Positions 62,741 through 64,000 of a stretch of 64,000 nucleotides of DNA are shown piece after piece. How positions within the stretch are numbered: position 1 is the stretch's first letter; every line of letters starts with the position of its first letter. Source of the DNA: Lota lota (taxonomy: Eukaryota > Chordata > Actinopteri > Gadiformes > Lotidae); contig JACYXH010000781.1 in assembly GCA_026745465.1 (NCBI GenBank), positions 2,137,501 through 2,201,500 of the forward strand, read 5' to 3'. The position numbers and the translations under genes are program-made. The notes below the pieces were generated by a model, which worked only from the letters and a program-made list of their open reading frames with translations, did no database searches and had not been told where the DNA came from.

Positions 62741-64000
62741 CTAAGGACAGAGACACAGAGACGAGGCTGAGGCAGCAGAACTAATAACAATATATAATAC
62801 AATAATAACAATAATATAGCTTATAAGCATTCAGACTGTTTTTGTCATCAACCCAACAGAAATGGGTCGATGTTGCTAATGCAGAGTTATACCCCTGAAA
62901 ACTGCTGTAGCGATTCAAACCCCACTGCGTGTGCATATATTGTTTTATATATTTATCACATGGAGCTATTCTGTGTTGTCCTCTAATGTGTGTTGTCCAA
63001 CTGAGCTGTCTGCCATTGTGGCACGTGCTGTGTTTGTGGTGTGATAATTGTAGTGTGGTGTGATAATTGCAGTGTGGTGTTTGTTGTGTGTGAAGTTTAT
63101 GGTGTGTGAAGTTTGTGGCGTGGTGATTCTGGTGTCCTACGTTTGCATTATCGCTTATTATCACTGCATCATGTCAATAAAATAGTGTAACACCAAAAGG
63201 TAAACGCAACCTATTTATCCTGGTGAAAATACACCTCTAGGAGGTGCACAACACACATACAGAAGGTGAGAGAGAACTTTGACTGTGAGATTAACACATG
63301 TCCTTAAGCAGGAAAAACAGAAAACAGGTAGAGGCAGTAATGAGATGAGTCAGACAAAATTAACTCATAAACTAACTAAACTAAATCTTTAGCCGGAGGT
63401 AATCGCTACGAGGATGTTTTTTGTGGAGGATCCATTATTATCCATTCATCTAACAAGATCTCTATATAAGCCACCCATCTATATCCATCCATCTCTATAT
63501 CTATACATATAATGCTCTATCCATCCTTGGCCCTGAAGCATTAATGAGCTAACACAAACAGGCAGATATCAGCCCAGGGACAGACTTCACTAGCGTTTCT
63601 ATTCTGATCGAAGTGGATCCATCCATCTCCCCTCCGCTACTGTACTGTACATGTCCTGTGGTCCTGGGTAAACAATACGCAGTGGTCTGTATTTAACAGA
63701 ATACGTCCATTATTAGACCAACCAACTAACCAGCTAACCAACTAAGTCAGCTCCAAACTAATTTACACCATGTCTGAAAAGTGTGGCAGCCTTTTGTTAA
63801 AAAGGTTTAATGTAAACTTTGCTCACAGCTTTTCTTTTCCCAGCTCAACAACCAACATGGCATATCATCAACGGTAGGTAGAAGTTATTTTTCTTTTCAG
63901 GTTGTCTAGTTTTGGATGGTCCGTCAACAACTCTGTCATGTTGCAGGCTTTGAGTGTGAACAAATGAGAAATGGCATCTTGGCCCGCATCGCAGCGCCAT
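62741..64000 (-). other. dnajc13: 5'-most visible intron of dnajc13
   Basis: Upstream of the exon at 62665-62740. I searched for the remaining start-codon exon (human begins MNIIRENKDL) and did not see it, so it probably lies beyond 64000. Contents are simple repeats (GTGGTGTGATAATTG-type units at about 63035-63130, CCAACTAACCAG units near 63717-63750) and unremarkable A/T-rich sequence. Confidence 0.6.

Overview
The window reads as nuclear DNA of a ray-finned (teleost) fish. It has vertebrate-type split genes with short exons and GT-AG introns, long (CA)n and (GA)n microsatellites, and several tRNA-derived SINE and MITE families typical of teleosts. The unusual density of long dinucleotide arrays recalls cod-like fishes (Gadiformes), but that is only an impression. 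No bacterial, viral or CRISPR content was seen.

Two large protein genes, both on the minus strand and head to tail, account for nearly all coding sequence. (1) TOPBP1 (DNA topoisomerase II binding protein 1, a BRCT scaffold of replication initiation and the ATR checkpoint) occupies 27609 down to 9281. I could trace 27 coding exons that join in frame from ATG to TGA, giving 1535 residues. (2) DNAJC13/RME-8 (endosomal J-domain protein) occupies 62740 down to the stop at 30025. I traced 54 constitutive coding exons, about 2236 residues, plus a likely 15-nt microexon. The short first coding exon, about 23 residues, lies beyond position 64000 or was not recognised.

Layout: 1-9198 is intergenic, with microsatellites, SINE/MITE relics and an unassigned CpG-rich patch at about 7150-8160. 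9199-27629 is TOPBP1. About 27630-28897 is the TOPBP1 5' region, with an E2F-like site at 28507-28516 and a possible non-coding first exon. About 28898-30024 is the DNAJC13 3' UTR. 30025-62740 is DNAJC13. 62741-64000 is its 5'-most visible intron.

The two genes have no known shared pathway; one acts in the nucleus and the other on endosomes. Their close adjacency looks like local rearrangement rather than functional linkage. The most striking feature is non-coding. In both genes, tandem repeats sit repeatedly against splice sites: minisatellites or GT repeats at donors, several of them copying the exon end and the donor itself, and long CT tracts, in sense orientation, at acceptors. I found no convincing new molecular system; the splice-site-associated repeats and the microexon are the observations I would follow up.
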